From Lachnospiraceae bacterium (GTDB lineage Bacteria > Bacillota > Clostridia > Lachnospirales > Lachnospiraceae), in the NCBI GenBank assembly GCA_019423745.1, contig JAHZAV010000004.1:54749-118748 (forward strand): a DNA stretch of 64,000 nucleotides, written 5' to 3'. Position numbers and translations under genes: made by a program. Position 1 is the stretch's first letter. Every line of letters starts with the position of its first letter. Below are positions 7,857 to 16,026 of the stretch, one piece after another. The notes below the pieces were generated by a model. The model was given only the letters and a program-made list of their open reading frames with translations. It searched no databases and was not told where the DNA came from.

Positions 7857-9005
7857 ATGACAATACAGGAAAAAGCATTAGAAATGCATAAAAAGTGGAA
7901 CGGAAAACTGGAAACCTGCGCCAAATCCCGAGTAAACTCAAGAGAGGATCTCTCGATTGCCTATACCCCGGGTGTAGCCGAACCATGTAAAGTAATTGCC
8001 GATGATCCGGAAACTGCATATACCTATACGATGAAAGCAAACACAGTGGCTGTTGTCTCTGATGGAAGCGCAGTTCTGGGTCTTGGAAATATCGGTGCCC
8101 TTGCCGCCATGCCTGTTATGGAAGGAAAATCTGTACTGTTTAAAGAATTTGGCGGAGTGAATGCGGTTCCTATCTGCCTTGATACACAGGACACCGAGGA
8201 AATCATACGAACCGTTGTCAACATTGCACCCGCTTTTGGCGGCATCAATCTTGAGGATATCAGCGCACCCAGATGTTTTGAAATTGAAGAAAGGCTGAAA
8301 CAGCTCCTTAATATCCCGGTATTCCACGACGATCAGCACGGAACGGCCATCGTAGTACTTGCCGGAATTATTAATGCACTGAAAGTTACAGGAAAGCAAA
8401 AAGAAGACGTTAAAGTTGTGGTAAACGGCGCTGGAAGCGCTGGCATTGCCATCACCAAACTCCTTCTGACCTATGGATTCTTGCATGTTACTATGTGTGA
8501 TATCAACGGAATAATCAGCAAAGACTCTCCAAATCTGAACTGGATGCAAAAGCAAATGACAGAAGTTACGAATCTGGAAAACAAAACCGGCACTCTGGCT
8601 GATGCTCTCAATGGAGCAGATATTTTTGTAGGTGTTTCTGCTCCTGGTATCGTATCAAAAGAAATGGTAGCTTCCATGAACAAGGACGCTATTCTCTTTG
8701 CCATGGCCAATCCTGTACCGGAAATCATGCCGGATCTGGCAAAAGAGGCCGGAGCCAAAGTAGTAGGAACCGGACGTTCCGATTTTCCAAATCAGGTAAA
8801 TAATGTGGTTGCTTTTCCAGGTATTTTCAAAGGTGCTTTAGAAGGACGTGCCACACAGATTACAGAAGAAATGAAACTGGCTGCAGCTCTTGCTATAGCG
8901 GGACTTGTTCCTGATGATGAGCTAAGCGAAACAAACATTCTTCCAGAAGCATTTGACCCTCGTGTTGCCGATGTGGTAAGCCAGGCGGTCCGAGAGCACA
9001 TTTAA
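7857..9005 (+). CDS. NAD(P)-dependent malic enzyme (short form)
   Basis: Oxidative decarboxylation of malate to pyruvate with reduction of NAD or NADP. 382 residues, matching the short bacterial malic enzymes without the phosphotransacetylase-like extension. The N-terminal malic domain has SIAYTPGVAEPCK near residue 38 and the metal-binding acidic run NIPVFHDDQHGTAIVVLAG near 152, where Glu/Asp ligands and catalytic residues lie. The Rossmann domain opens with VVVNGAGSAGIAITKLL near 190, and FAMANPVPEIMPDLA near 282 is also family-typical. Cofactor preference cannot be read safely. A GGTGG ribosome site precedes the ATG. The radical SAM gene begins 5 bases after the stop, so the two are one transcript. 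Confidence 0.93.
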   Translation: MTIQEKALEMHKKWNGKLETCAKSRVNSREDLSIAYTPGVAEPCKVIADDPETAYTYTMKANTVAVVSDGSAVLGLGNIGALAAMPVMEGKSVLFKEFGGVNAVPICLDTQDTEEIIRTVVNIAPAFGGINLEDISAPRCFEIEERLKQLLNIPVFHDDQHGTAIVVLAGIINALKVTGKQKEDVKVVVNGAGSAGIAITKLLLTYGFLHVTMCDINGIISKDSPNLNWMQKQMTEVTNLENKTGTLADALNGADIFVGVSAPGIVSKEMVASMNKDAILFAMANPVPEIMPDLAKEAGAKVVGTGRSDFPNQVNNVVAFPGIFKGALEGRATQITEEMKLAAALAIAGLVPDDELSETNILPEAFDPRVADVVSQAVREHI

Positions 9006-9010
9006 ATTAT

Positions 9011-9979
9011 ATGGAAAATTCAAATCCTGTATACTGGGGTGAAAAACGATATCACTCCCTGGACTGGTATATAAAAAATACTTTTGGTGAAAAACTATAT
9101 AAAATTTCTTTAAACGGACATATGAGCTGTCCCAATCGTGACGGAACTCTCGGAAAACGTGGCTGCATCTTTTGCAGCCAGGGCGGCTCTGGAGATTTTG
9201 CGGCTGATCCTGATCTGTCTATTACCAGACAGATTGAAACCGGTAAAAAACAGGCAGAGAAGAAATTTAAGGGTACAGGTTATATCGCTTATTTCCAGGC
9301 TTACACCAATACCTATGCCCATCCATCCTATCTTCGCCAGATTTTTATGGAAGCCATTCTCCACCCCGATATCCGGGTATTGTCCATCGCTACCAGACCG
9401 GACTGTCTGGAACCGCCCATTCTGGAACTTCTCAGCGAGTTAAATCAGATCAAACCCGTCTGGATTGAACTGGGTCTTCAGACTATCCACGAAAAGAGTG
9501 CTGCATTTATTCGTCGTGGGTATCCCCTTTCTATCTTTGAAGAAGCCACAAAACACCTTCGTGCGCTTGGAATTCCTGTCATTGTCCACACAATTCTCTT
9601 CCTCCCAGGAGAGACTCACAGGCAAATGTACGAAACAATTTCTTACTTGAACAACACTGACATACAGGGCATCAAACTTCAGCTTCTTCATATACTAAAG
9701 CATACAGACCTTGAAAAATATTATGAAAGCCATCCATTTCACATTCCTGATATGGAGGAATATTTTCAGGTAACCGGTCAGTGTATCTCCATGTTAAGAC
9801 CAGATATTGTGATTCACAGACTAACCGGAGACGGTCCAAAACCGCTGCTTATCGCGCCTCTTTGGACAAGAAATAAAAGACTTGTATTAAATCAGATGCA
9901 GGCATATCTGAAACGCCAGAATATCTGGCAGGGAAGGAGTTATGATTCATGGCAGAACCATTTACATTATACAAACTAA
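9011..9979 (+). CDS. TIGR01212-type radical SAM protein (YhcC family)
   Basis: A 322-residue radical SAM enzyme. The cluster cysteines are in MSCPNRDGTLGKRGCIFC (about residues 37-54), with the family-specific long spacing before the second and third Cys (CxxCxx-like end CIFC). The TIM-barrel core shows GYIAYFQAYTNTYA near 93, LSIATRPDCLEPP near 127 and WIELGLQTIHEKS near 152. The family (E. coli YhcC, B. subtilis YtqA) is conserved but its reaction is not established to my knowledge. No clear Shine-Dalgarno precedes ATG 9011, only 5 bases after the malic enzyme stop, so translation may depend on coupling. The 3' end overlaps the DUF4364 gene by 31 bases. Confidence 0.88.
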   Translation: MENSNPVYWGEKRYHSLDWYIKNTFGEKLYKISLNGHMSCPNRDGTLGKRGCIFCSQGGSGDFAADPDLSITRQIETGKKQAEKKFKGTGYIAYFQAYTNTYAHPSYLRQIFMEAILHPDIRVLSIATRPDCLEPPILELLSELNQIKPVWIELGLQTIHEKSAAFIRRGYPLSIFEEATKHLRALGIPVIVHTILFLPGETHRQMYETISYLNNTDIQGIKLQLLHILKHTDLEKYYESHPFHIPDMEEYFQVTGQCISMLRPDIVIHRLTGDGPKPLLIAPLWTRNKRLVLNQMQAYLKRQNIWQGRSYDSWQNHLHYTN

Positions 9980-10461
9980 TCATATTGTACATGTTAGATA
10001 AAGTAGATTTTCCCCTGACAAATTCTCAAATTTCCGAGTTTATTCTGGACAAAGGCTACACTACTTATTTCAAGCTGCAAAGAGCCATCGCGGAGCTGGG
10101 AGAATCCGGATTTATAAGAGAGGAATCTACACACAGCAGAACTTTTTATCATCTTACGGAAGAAGGCGCAGAAACCATACAATATTTCCGCAATAAAATC
10201 TCTTCTGCAATCCAGTCTGACATTGATGAATTTTTGAAGGAAAAACATTATGAGCTGAAGAATGAAGTCTCCGTCAAGGCCGATTACTTCCCCAACGGTA
10301 ACAGAGAGTATTCTGTCCGTTGTCAGGTTATAGAGAATAATTTTTCTCTCATTGATCTGACTATTACTGTGCCGTCAGAAATAGAAGCACAGACTGTAGC
10401 CAATAACTGGAATAAAAAAAATCAGGAGGTTTATGCCCTGATTATGCAAAACCTCCTGTAA
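9949..10461 (+). CDS. DUF4364 family winged-helix protein
   Basis: A 170-residue protein of the DUF4364 family, found mainly in Clostridia. The first 80 residues look like a winged helix-turn-helix (LTNSQISEFILDKGYTTYFKLQRAIAELGESGFI, then a wing and HLTEEGAETIQYF), similar to PadR/MarR-like folds. The rest is a mixed alpha/beta region (YSVRCQVIENNFSLIDLTITVPS). A DNA-binding or regulatory role is inferred from fold only; its target is unknown. It has a strong GGAAGGAG site, located inside the end of the radical SAM gene. A terminator hairpin overlaps its last codons, and the convergent ABC exporter gene ends 5 bases beyond the stop. Confidence 0.8.
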   Translation: MAEPFTLYKLIILYMLDKVDFPLTNSQISEFILDKGYTTYFKLQRAIAELGESGFIREESTHSRTFYHLTEEGAETIQYFRNKISSAIQSDIDEFLKEKHYELKNEVSVKADYFPNGNREYSVRCQVIENNFSLIDLTITVPSEIEAQTVANNWNKKNQEVYALIMQNLL

Positions 10462-10475
10462 AATTATTATTTTAA
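10423..10475 (+). terminator. Rho-independent terminator of malic enzyme operon
   Basis: A perfect 10-bp inverted repeat (10423-10432 with 10449-10458) is formed by the last codons of the DUF4364 gene, followed by an A/T-rich run with several T stretches (10459-10475). It also lies at the convergence point with the minus-strand ABC gene. Confidence 0.65.
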
Positions 10476-12182
10476 TTCCTGAGTACGATACAGACGAGCG
10501 TATTTTCCATTCTTTTTCATTAACTCTTCATGGGTACCGCTCTCCTGTATTTTCCCTTCATCGATAAGAACTATTCTGTCTGCATTTCTGACAGTAGCAA
10601 GACGATGGGCGATCACAAGCGTGGTTCGCCCTTTTGTTAATTCATCAAAACTTTCCTGAATTTTGCTCTCTGTAATTGTATCCAATGCAGAAGTAGCTTC
10701 ATCCAAAATGAGGATCTTCGGATTCTTAAGAAAAATCCGGGCAATGGCAATTCTCTGTTTTTGCCCTCCTGACAGCATAGTTCCTCTTTCTCCAATATAG
10801 GTATTAAACTGATCCGGCATCTCCATGATATCATCAAAAATCTCTGCTTCCTTGGCTGCCTGGACAACTTCTGCATAGGATGCATCGGGCTTCCCGTATC
10901 TGATATTTTCCAGGACAGTATCTGCAAACATGAAGACATCCTGCTGCACAATCCCAATGTTATCACGAAGAGAACGTTTTTTCACACTGCGGATATCTGT
11001 ACCGTCAATCCGGATACTACCTTCTGTAACATCGTAAAATCTGGGCACAAGCTGGCACAAAGTAGTCTTTCCGCCTCCGGAATGACCCACCACGGCCACT
11101 TTCTGCCCCGGCTCAACATGAAGAGACACATGTGTCAGCACTTCTGCATGTTCATCATAGGAAAAACTGATATCATCAATATCAATTCGTCCTTCTGTCA
11201 CCTTCATTTCTGTCGCGTCTTCTTTTTCCGTTACTGCAGGCTTAATACGCATAATTTCGTCATAACGTTTCAGTCCTGCTGTTCCATTTGTGAAAATTTC
11301 TGCAAAATTAGAAAGTTTCCGAATGGGTGTAATGAACGTACTGATGTAGAGATTAAAGGTAATTAAATCCACATAGTTCATTCTTCCCTGCATAATCTGC
11401 CATCCACCAAATGTAATGACCGCCACAGGCATAATACACATAAAAAACTCCAATGATGCGTTAAATCTGCCCATCGCTTTGTAATAGATTCCTTTTGAAT
11501 TCTTAAACTGATCATTAGACTTTTCAAATCTTTCCTGGTCCACTTCTTCATTTGCAAAAGCCTTCGAAGTCCTCATTCCGGAAATACAGGATTCTATATC
11601 GGCATTAATAGCTGCCATTTTCTCTTTTACCTTAACAGAGGCTTCAGCCATACTCCTCCTGCATATCATGACAACGATCAGGAATACCGGAATAATAACG
11701 GCTACCACAAGGGCCAGACGCCATTCGATAGAAAACATGAATCCCAGTGCCCCCACAATGGTAAGAACGGAAATCAGCAAATCTTCGGGACCATGGTGAG
11801 CCAATTCTGTAATCTCAAAAAGATCTCCTGTCAAACGATTCATCAATTTTCCGGTACGGTTCACATCATAAAATTCAAAATCAAGATCCTGTAAATGGCG
11901 GAACAATGCCTCCCTGATGTCTGCTTCCACCCTCACACCAAACGTATGGCCCCAATAGGTCATAATATAATTGCACACTGAACGAAGCACATAGCTGACT
12001 GCCACAATAGCCATAACTGTAAAAAATGTCTCATATAACTTATCCGGAAGCATTTCATACATGGCCTTTCTGGAAACCAGCGGAAATGCAAGGTCAATGG
12101 CAGCTACAAGAACTGCACAGCACATATCCAGCGCAAAAATACGTCGATGAGGTTTAAAAAATGAAAATAAAGTACGAAACAT
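10467..12182 (-). CDS. ABC exporter, fused permease and ATPase
   Basis: A 571-residue type IV (MsbA/Sav1866-like) ABC half-exporter for the cell membrane. The N-terminal six-helix domain spans about 1-310 (first helix FALDMCCAVLVAAIDLAFPL). The ATPase has Walker A GHSGGGKTTL near residue 368, the Q-loop region NIGIVQQDVFMF, signature LSGGQKQRIAIAR near 473, and Walker B ILILDEATSALD near 495. It probably works as a homodimer since no partner is adjacent; the closest relatives are the pair at 14190-18288. It lies 14 bases after cysK in the same direction, so it is likely part of the sseB-cysK operon, but no substrate link to cysteine can be drawn from sequence alone. Confidence 0.9.
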   Translation of the reverse strand: MFRTLFSFFKPHRRIFALDMCCAVLVAAIDLAFPLVSRKAMYEMLPDKLYETFFTVMAIVAVSYVLRSVCNYIMTYWGHTFGVRVEADIREALFRHLQDLDFEFYDVNRTGKLMNRLTGDLFEITELAHHGPEDLLISVLTIVGALGFMFSIEWRLALVVAVIIPVFLIVVMICRRSMAEASVKVKEKMAAINADIESCISGMRTSKAFANEEVDQERFEKSNDQFKNSKGIYYKAMGRFNASLEFFMCIMPVAVITFGGWQIMQGRMNYVDLITFNLYISTFITPIRKLSNFAEIFTNGTAGLKRYDEIMRIKPAVTEKEDATEMKVTEGRIDIDDISFSYDEHAEVLTHVSLHVEPGQKVAVVGHSGGGKTTLCQLVPRFYDVTEGSIRIDGTDIRSVKKRSLRDNIGIVQQDVFMFADTVLENIRYGKPDASYAEVVQAAKEAEIFDDIMEMPDQFNTYIGERGTMLSGGQKQRIAIARIFLKNPKILILDEATSALDTITESKIQESFDELTKGRTTLVIAHRLATVRNADRIVLIDEGKIQESGTHEELMKKNGKYARLYRTQELK

Positions 12183-12196
12183 CTTTCATTCCCCTT

Positions 12197-13126
12197 CTAG
12201 TCAAACAGTGGCGTAGAGAAATACCTTTCTGCAGTATCTGCAAGGACTGTTACTACCGTTTTCCCTTTTCCCAGATGCTTTGCCATTCTCTTTGCCACAG
12301 CTACATTGGTACCACCTGAAATTCCGCACATCAGGCCTTCTTTTGCAGCTAACTGCTTTGCAGTCTCAAGCGCTTCCTCATCTGTAACGATCTCGATTCT
12401 ATTGTATATATTCTGATTTAAAATTGCCGGAATCACACCGTCTCCAATTCCCATCTGAATATGGGTACCAATTTCTTTTCCTGATAAAATGGCCGCATTC
12501 TCCGGCTCTGCTGCCCAGATTTCCATTTCCGGATTTTCTGCTTTTAATGCTTCTCCAATTCCTGTAATGGTACCGCCTGTTCCAATTCCGGAACAAAAGC
12601 CATGAATTGGTCTGGCTGCCTGCTCAAGAATCTCCTTTCCGGTCTGTTCTCTGTGAATCTGTGTATTGGCATCGTTTTCAAATTGCTGAGGTACATATAC
12701 ATTTGAGTCTTCCTTTGCCATTCTAAGAGCTGTCTGCAGACACTCTTCAATACAGTCTCCTATATTGCCCGCATCATGAATGAGCTTTACTTCTGCTCCG
12801 TAATGGCTGACAAGTTTTCTTCTTTCTTCACTGACAGAGTCCGGCATAATGATAATCGTCTTATACCCTTTTACCGCACCGATCAGCGCCAGTCCGATTC
12901 CCTGATTTCCGCTGGTAGGCTCTACAATGATGCTCTTTCCCGGTTGAATCAATCCTTTTTTCTCTGCTGTTTCAATCATATTCAATGCTGTTCTTGTCTT
13001 GATGGAGCCACCTGCATTCATTGCTTCAAATTTCACCAGGATTTCTGCATCATCCGGACCAGTCATATGATTCAGACGGATCAATGGCGTATTTCCCACA
13101 GCCTCTAAAATATTATTGTATACCAT
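12197..13126 (-). CDS. cysK: Cysteine synthase (O-acetylserine sulfhydrylase)
   Basis: Fold type II PLP enzyme making cysteine from O-acetylserine and sulfide, 309 residues, the usual length. The opening YNNILEAVGNTPLIRL is diagnostic, the PLP lysine is in MNAGGSIKTRTALNMIE near residue 44, and the cofactor phosphate loop is GIGTGGTITGIG near 178. The substrate loop, normally TSGNTG, here reads PTSGNQGIGLA near residue 70, with Gln in place of Thr. This could alter acceptor specificity, for example towards O-phosphoserine or homocysteine-type substrates, but the change may also be neutral. No serine acetyltransferase gene is in the window. It sits between sseB (41-base gap) and an ABC exporter (14-base gap). 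Confidence 0.9.
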   Translation of the reverse strand: MVYNNILEAVGNTPLIRLNHMTGPDDAEILVKFEAMNAGGSIKTRTALNMIETAEKKGLIQPGKSIIVEPTSGNQGIGLALIGAVKGYKTIIIMPDSVSEERRKLVSHYGAEVKLIHDAGNIGDCIEECLQTALRMAKEDSNVYVPQQFENDANTQIHREQTGKEILEQAARPIHGFCSGIGTGGTITGIGEALKAENPEMEIWAAEPENAAILSGKEIGTHIQMGIGDGVIPAILNQNIYNRIEIVTDEEALETAKQLAAKEGLMCGISGGTNVAVAKRMAKHLGKGKTVVTVLADTAERYFSTPLFD

Positions 13127-13167
13127 TTTATCTCTTCCTTTCTCTTTTCAGTATTAATATATGTAGA

Positions 13168-13953
13168 TTATGCTTCTTTGGGGTCTTCTTTTTTCTTCCG
13201 GGCAATCTGAAGCGGTACATTAACTCCCATAGGATTCACCATAACCCCTTTTGCTTCCGGAACTAAAATATCTGCCAGTTTTGCAAATTCCACGACCGCT
13301 GTCTGAAACCGTTTTTCCCGATTAAATTTTACAAATTCTGCCGCATCTGTGAAAATGGGCTGAAATATAGCCCCATCTTTTTGCTTCATAACCGGAAGCC
13401 CTTTTTGGGGCTCCACCGGAACAATGTAGCGCCCTTTCTGGAAATCCACTACCATTTCTTCCTGCAGCTCTTTCATTTCCTGCTCTTTTGCAGCATTTGG
13501 ATCCCGCCGAACAGCCTGCATCAAATAGAGCGCAGTCAAATGAAATTCCGGATTTTCCACGCGCACCTTCCCCTCCGGAAGATTATCTGCCTGAGGCCTT
13601 TTTACAAATTCATTGAGCTGTATGGTCATCTCTCCTTCCATCTCTTTGTTAATAAACAATGCGTTAACTCCTATCGCAAAGAGATTGGAATAAAAGGAAA
13701 GAAGCTGCTTATTTTCTACTTTTGCAATGCTGATTAGTTCTTTATTCTCCAGTAATTTCTTAGCTGCCTGTTTTGCTTCATCTTCTTTCCAGAACACCAG
13801 TACTTCATCATCGTATGTATCCGGATCACAGAATACATAAGGCATTTTTGTAAAGCCGGACATAAGAACATAAAGCTCTGAAGCGGCTCTAAGCTTTGTC
13901 AGAACTTCCTGTTTTTTTATACTGTTATTGTTATTATTATTATTTTCTGCCAT
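13168..13953 (-). CDS. SseB family protein with poly-asparagine N-terminus
   Basis: A 261-residue soluble protein of the SseB family (Pfam SseB N-terminal domain plus a C-terminal SseB_C-like part). The N-terminal domain (about 15-130) contains YVLMSGFTKMPYVFCDPDTYDDEVLVFW and ALFINKEMEGEMTIQL. The C-terminal part has IFQPIFTDAAEFVKFN and GVMVNPMGVNVPLQI, which resemble the SseB core again, so the protein probably holds two related halves. The molecular role of the family is unclear; E. coli SseB affects serine sensitivity. Residues 4-10 are seven consecutive Asn encoded by an AAT/AAC repeat directly after the start, a site prone to slippage. The first gene of the sseB-cysK-ABC run. Its leader may include the inverted repeat at 13985-14087. 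Confidence 0.82.
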   Translation of the reverse strand: MAENNNNNNNSIKKQEVLTKLRAASELYVLMSGFTKMPYVFCDPDTYDDEVLVFWKEDEAKQAAKKLLENKELISIAKVENKQLLSFYSNLFAIGVNALFINKEMEGEMTIQLNEFVKRPQADNLPEGKVRVENPEFHLTALYLMQAVRRDPNAAKEQEMKELQEEMVVDFQKGRYIVPVEPQKGLPVMKQKDGAIFQPIFTDAAEFVKFNREKRFQTAVVEFAKLADILVPEAKGVMVNPMGVNVPLQIARKKKEDPKEA

Positions 13954-13984
13954 GCAAATTTTCCTTTCTTTCCCTAAACAATCC

Positions 13985-14087
13985 TAGCGTCGGTGTATAA
14001 GGGGGAACACGGTCATAAAAGTCTACCAAGACAACACAAAAAATCGCCGGAATTTAGAACGTATTTCCCCTTGTACGCCGACGCTAT
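13985..14087. repeat. Long imperfect inverted repeat (MITE-like or structured leader RNA)
   Basis: Arms 13985-14007 and 14065-14087 are inverted copies of each other: 9 exact outer pairs (TAGCGTCGG with CCGACGCTA), then GTA with TAC and a GGGG-containing block with CCCC. The two differing positions are G-U-compatible in plus-strand RNA and C-A mismatches in minus-strand RNA. The 57-base middle holds a small GTCT/AGAC hairpin. The ends are flanked by TA. No ORF of note is inside. It lies between the terminator of the ABC exporter operon and the start of sseB. Either a small non-autonomous transposon (TA ends recall IS630-type insertion) or an RNA structure in the sseB leader. Confidence 0.55.
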
Positions 14088-14124
14088 CTTTATCATACAT
14101 CATTTATGCGCCAAATGGAATACA

Positions 14125-14182
14125 ATGCAAAATAAAAATTCCTGCATCCGATACGGTTCTTACATACCGTACCGAATGCAGG
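14125..14182 (-). terminator. Rho-independent terminator of marR-ABC operon
   Basis: A 17-bp stem with two mismatched or wobble positions (14141-14157 with 14166-14182, 8-base loop), followed on the minus strand by a T-rich run (14140 down to 14125). It starts 8 bases after the stop codon of the 611-residue ABC gene. Confidence 0.85.
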
Positions 14183-14189
14183 CTGTTTT

Positions 14190-16025
14190 CTATGCACTCT
14201 TTGCAAACTGCGAATTGTACAATTCTGCATAAAATCCATTTTGTTCCAATAAGGATTCGTGAGTTCCCTGCTCAATAATATCTCCATCCTTCATCACCAG
14301 GATCAGATCAGCATCCCGGATTGTTGAAAGTCGATGTGCAATAATAAAGCTGGTTCGTCCTTTCATCAAATTATCCATCGCTTTTTGAATTCTCACTTCT
14401 GTCCTTGTATCTACAGAACTTGTTGCCTCATCAAGAATCAGGATCTTGGGATCTGCCAGAATAGCTCTTGCAATCGTCAGAAGCTGTTTCTGTCCCTGTG
14501 AAACATTGCTTGCCTCTTCATTAAGTACCATATTATATCCACTTGGAAGCGTCTGTACAAACCGATGTACATAAGCCGCTTTAGCTGCCTCCACTACTTC
14601 GTCATGCGTTGCATCCAGCTTTCCATAGCGGATATTTTCCTCAATAGTACCATTAAACAGCCAGGTATCCTGAAGCACCATGCCAAACATTTTCCTTAAC
14701 TCTCCACGGTCAAAATCACGAATATCATGTCCGTCTATTTTAATCGCTCCACTGTTCACATCATAGAACCTCATCAGTAGTTTGATCATTGTTGTCTTTC
14801 CGGCACCTGTCGGTCCGACAATGGCAATTTTCTGACCTGGTTTTATCTTAGCATTAAAATCGTTGATAATGATGTGATCCGGATTATATCCGAAATGCAC
14901 ATGCTCAAACTCTACGCTGCCTTCCAGATTCTCTGTGGAAACCGGATTTTCTGCTGCCGGCTCTTCCTCTTCTTCTTCCAGAAATTCAAATACTCGCTCT
15001 GAAGCCGCCGCTGTGGACTGGAGCATATTTGCCACCTGTGCCACCTGCTGAATTGGCTGAGTAAACTGGCGGACATACTGGATAAAGGATTGGATATCTC
15101 CTACTTCTATTACTTTTTTCACTGCCAGATAGCCACCCAGTATAGACACTGCAACATAACCAAGATTTCCTACAAACTGCATAACCGGCATCATCATACC
15201 AGAGAAAAACTGGGATTTCCATGCCGACTGATACAAAATGGTATTCGTTTCATTAAATTCCCGGATGATATCTTCTTCTTTGTTGAAGGCTTTCACAATA
15301 TTATGACCACTGTAAACTTCTTCCACCTGACCATTGATATGACCAAGGTACTCTTGCTGGTCTTTAAAATACCGCTGGGAATGTTTCACAATCACAGAGA
15401 TCAATCCCATAGAAAATGGCAGAATCAAAAGTGCAATAAGTGTCATCAGCGGACTGATACTCAGCATCATAACAAGTACGCCGATAATAGTAGTTACCGA
15501 AGTAATAACCTGAGTTGCACTTTGATTTAAACTCTGTCCCAATGTATCCACATCATTTGTTATACGGGAAAGGATTTCTCCATGTGTCATTTTGTCAAAA
15601 TAGTTCATGGGCATACGGTTGATCTTCTCTGAAATTTCTTTCCGCAGGCGATAAGTCATCTTCTGCGAAATCCCCGTCATAATATATCCCTGTATAAAAG
15701 AAAGTATGGCGCTGACACAATAAAGTCCCATAGCTCCAAGGAGAATCTGCCCTACTTTTCCGAAGTCAATACCATCTCCTCCTGATACTTTGCTTACCAG
15801 ACCATTAAAAATTTCAGTAGTTGCCTTTCCCAAAATCTTAGGTCCCGCTATATTAAAGGCCGTTCCGCCAATCGCAAAGATGGCTACAAAAAATATGGCA
15901 ATCTTGTATCGTCCCATGTAATTCATCAATTTTTTCATGGTTCCTTTAAAATCTTTTGCCTTTTCTCCTGGCATCATGTTTCTGCCGCCGCCCATAGGGC
16001 CGTGCCCTCTTTTTCCTGCTGCCAT
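14190..16025 (-). CDS. ABC exporter subunit B, permease-ATPase (611 residues)
   Basis: One half of a probable heterodimeric multidrug-type ABC exporter with the 753-residue product upstream (one-base gap, stop TAG then ATG). A Gly/Met-rich start (MAAGKRGHGPMGGGRNM) precedes the permease domain (about 35-335). The ATPase has Walker A GPTGAGKTTM near residue 400, the signature as VSQGQKQLLTIARA near 505 (Ser-Gln instead of the usual SGG, a degenerate signature often seen in one partner of asymmetric exporters), and Walker B ILILDEATSSVD near 528. An acidic run EEEEEEPAAE links the two domains. A terminator follows at once. Substrate unknown; the marR-linked context suggests drug or toxic-compound efflux, as inference. 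Confidence 0.9.
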   Translation of the reverse strand: MAAGKRGHGPMGGGRNMMPGEKAKDFKGTMKKLMNYMGRYKIAIFFVAIFAIGGTAFNIAGPKILGKATTEIFNGLVSKVSGGDGIDFGKVGQILLGAMGLYCVSAILSFIQGYIMTGISQKMTYRLRKEISEKINRMPMNYFDKMTHGEILSRITNDVDTLGQSLNQSATQVITSVTTIIGVLVMMLSISPLMTLIALLILPFSMGLISVIVKHSQRYFKDQQEYLGHINGQVEEVYSGHNIVKAFNKEEDIIREFNETNTILYQSAWKSQFFSGMMMPVMQFVGNLGYVAVSILGGYLAVKKVIEVGDIQSFIQYVRQFTQPIQQVAQVANMLQSTAAASERVFEFLEEEEEEPAAENPVSTENLEGSVEFEHVHFGYNPDHIIINDFNAKIKPGQKIAIVGPTGAGKTTMIKLLMRFYDVNSGAIKIDGHDIRDFDRGELRKMFGMVLQDTWLFNGTIEENIRYGKLDATHDEVVEAAKAAYVHRFVQTLPSGYNMVLNEEASNVSQGQKQLLTIARAILADPKILILDEATSSVDTRTEVRIQKAMDNLMKGRTSFIIAHRLSTIRDADLILVMKDGDIIEQGTHESLLEQNGFYAELYNSQFAKSA

Positions 16026-16026
16026 C

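Noticed and set aside
7938..8555. Minus-strand open frame (205 codons) within the malic enzyme
   Set aside because: Shadow of a conserved coding region, without a promoter or ribosome site.
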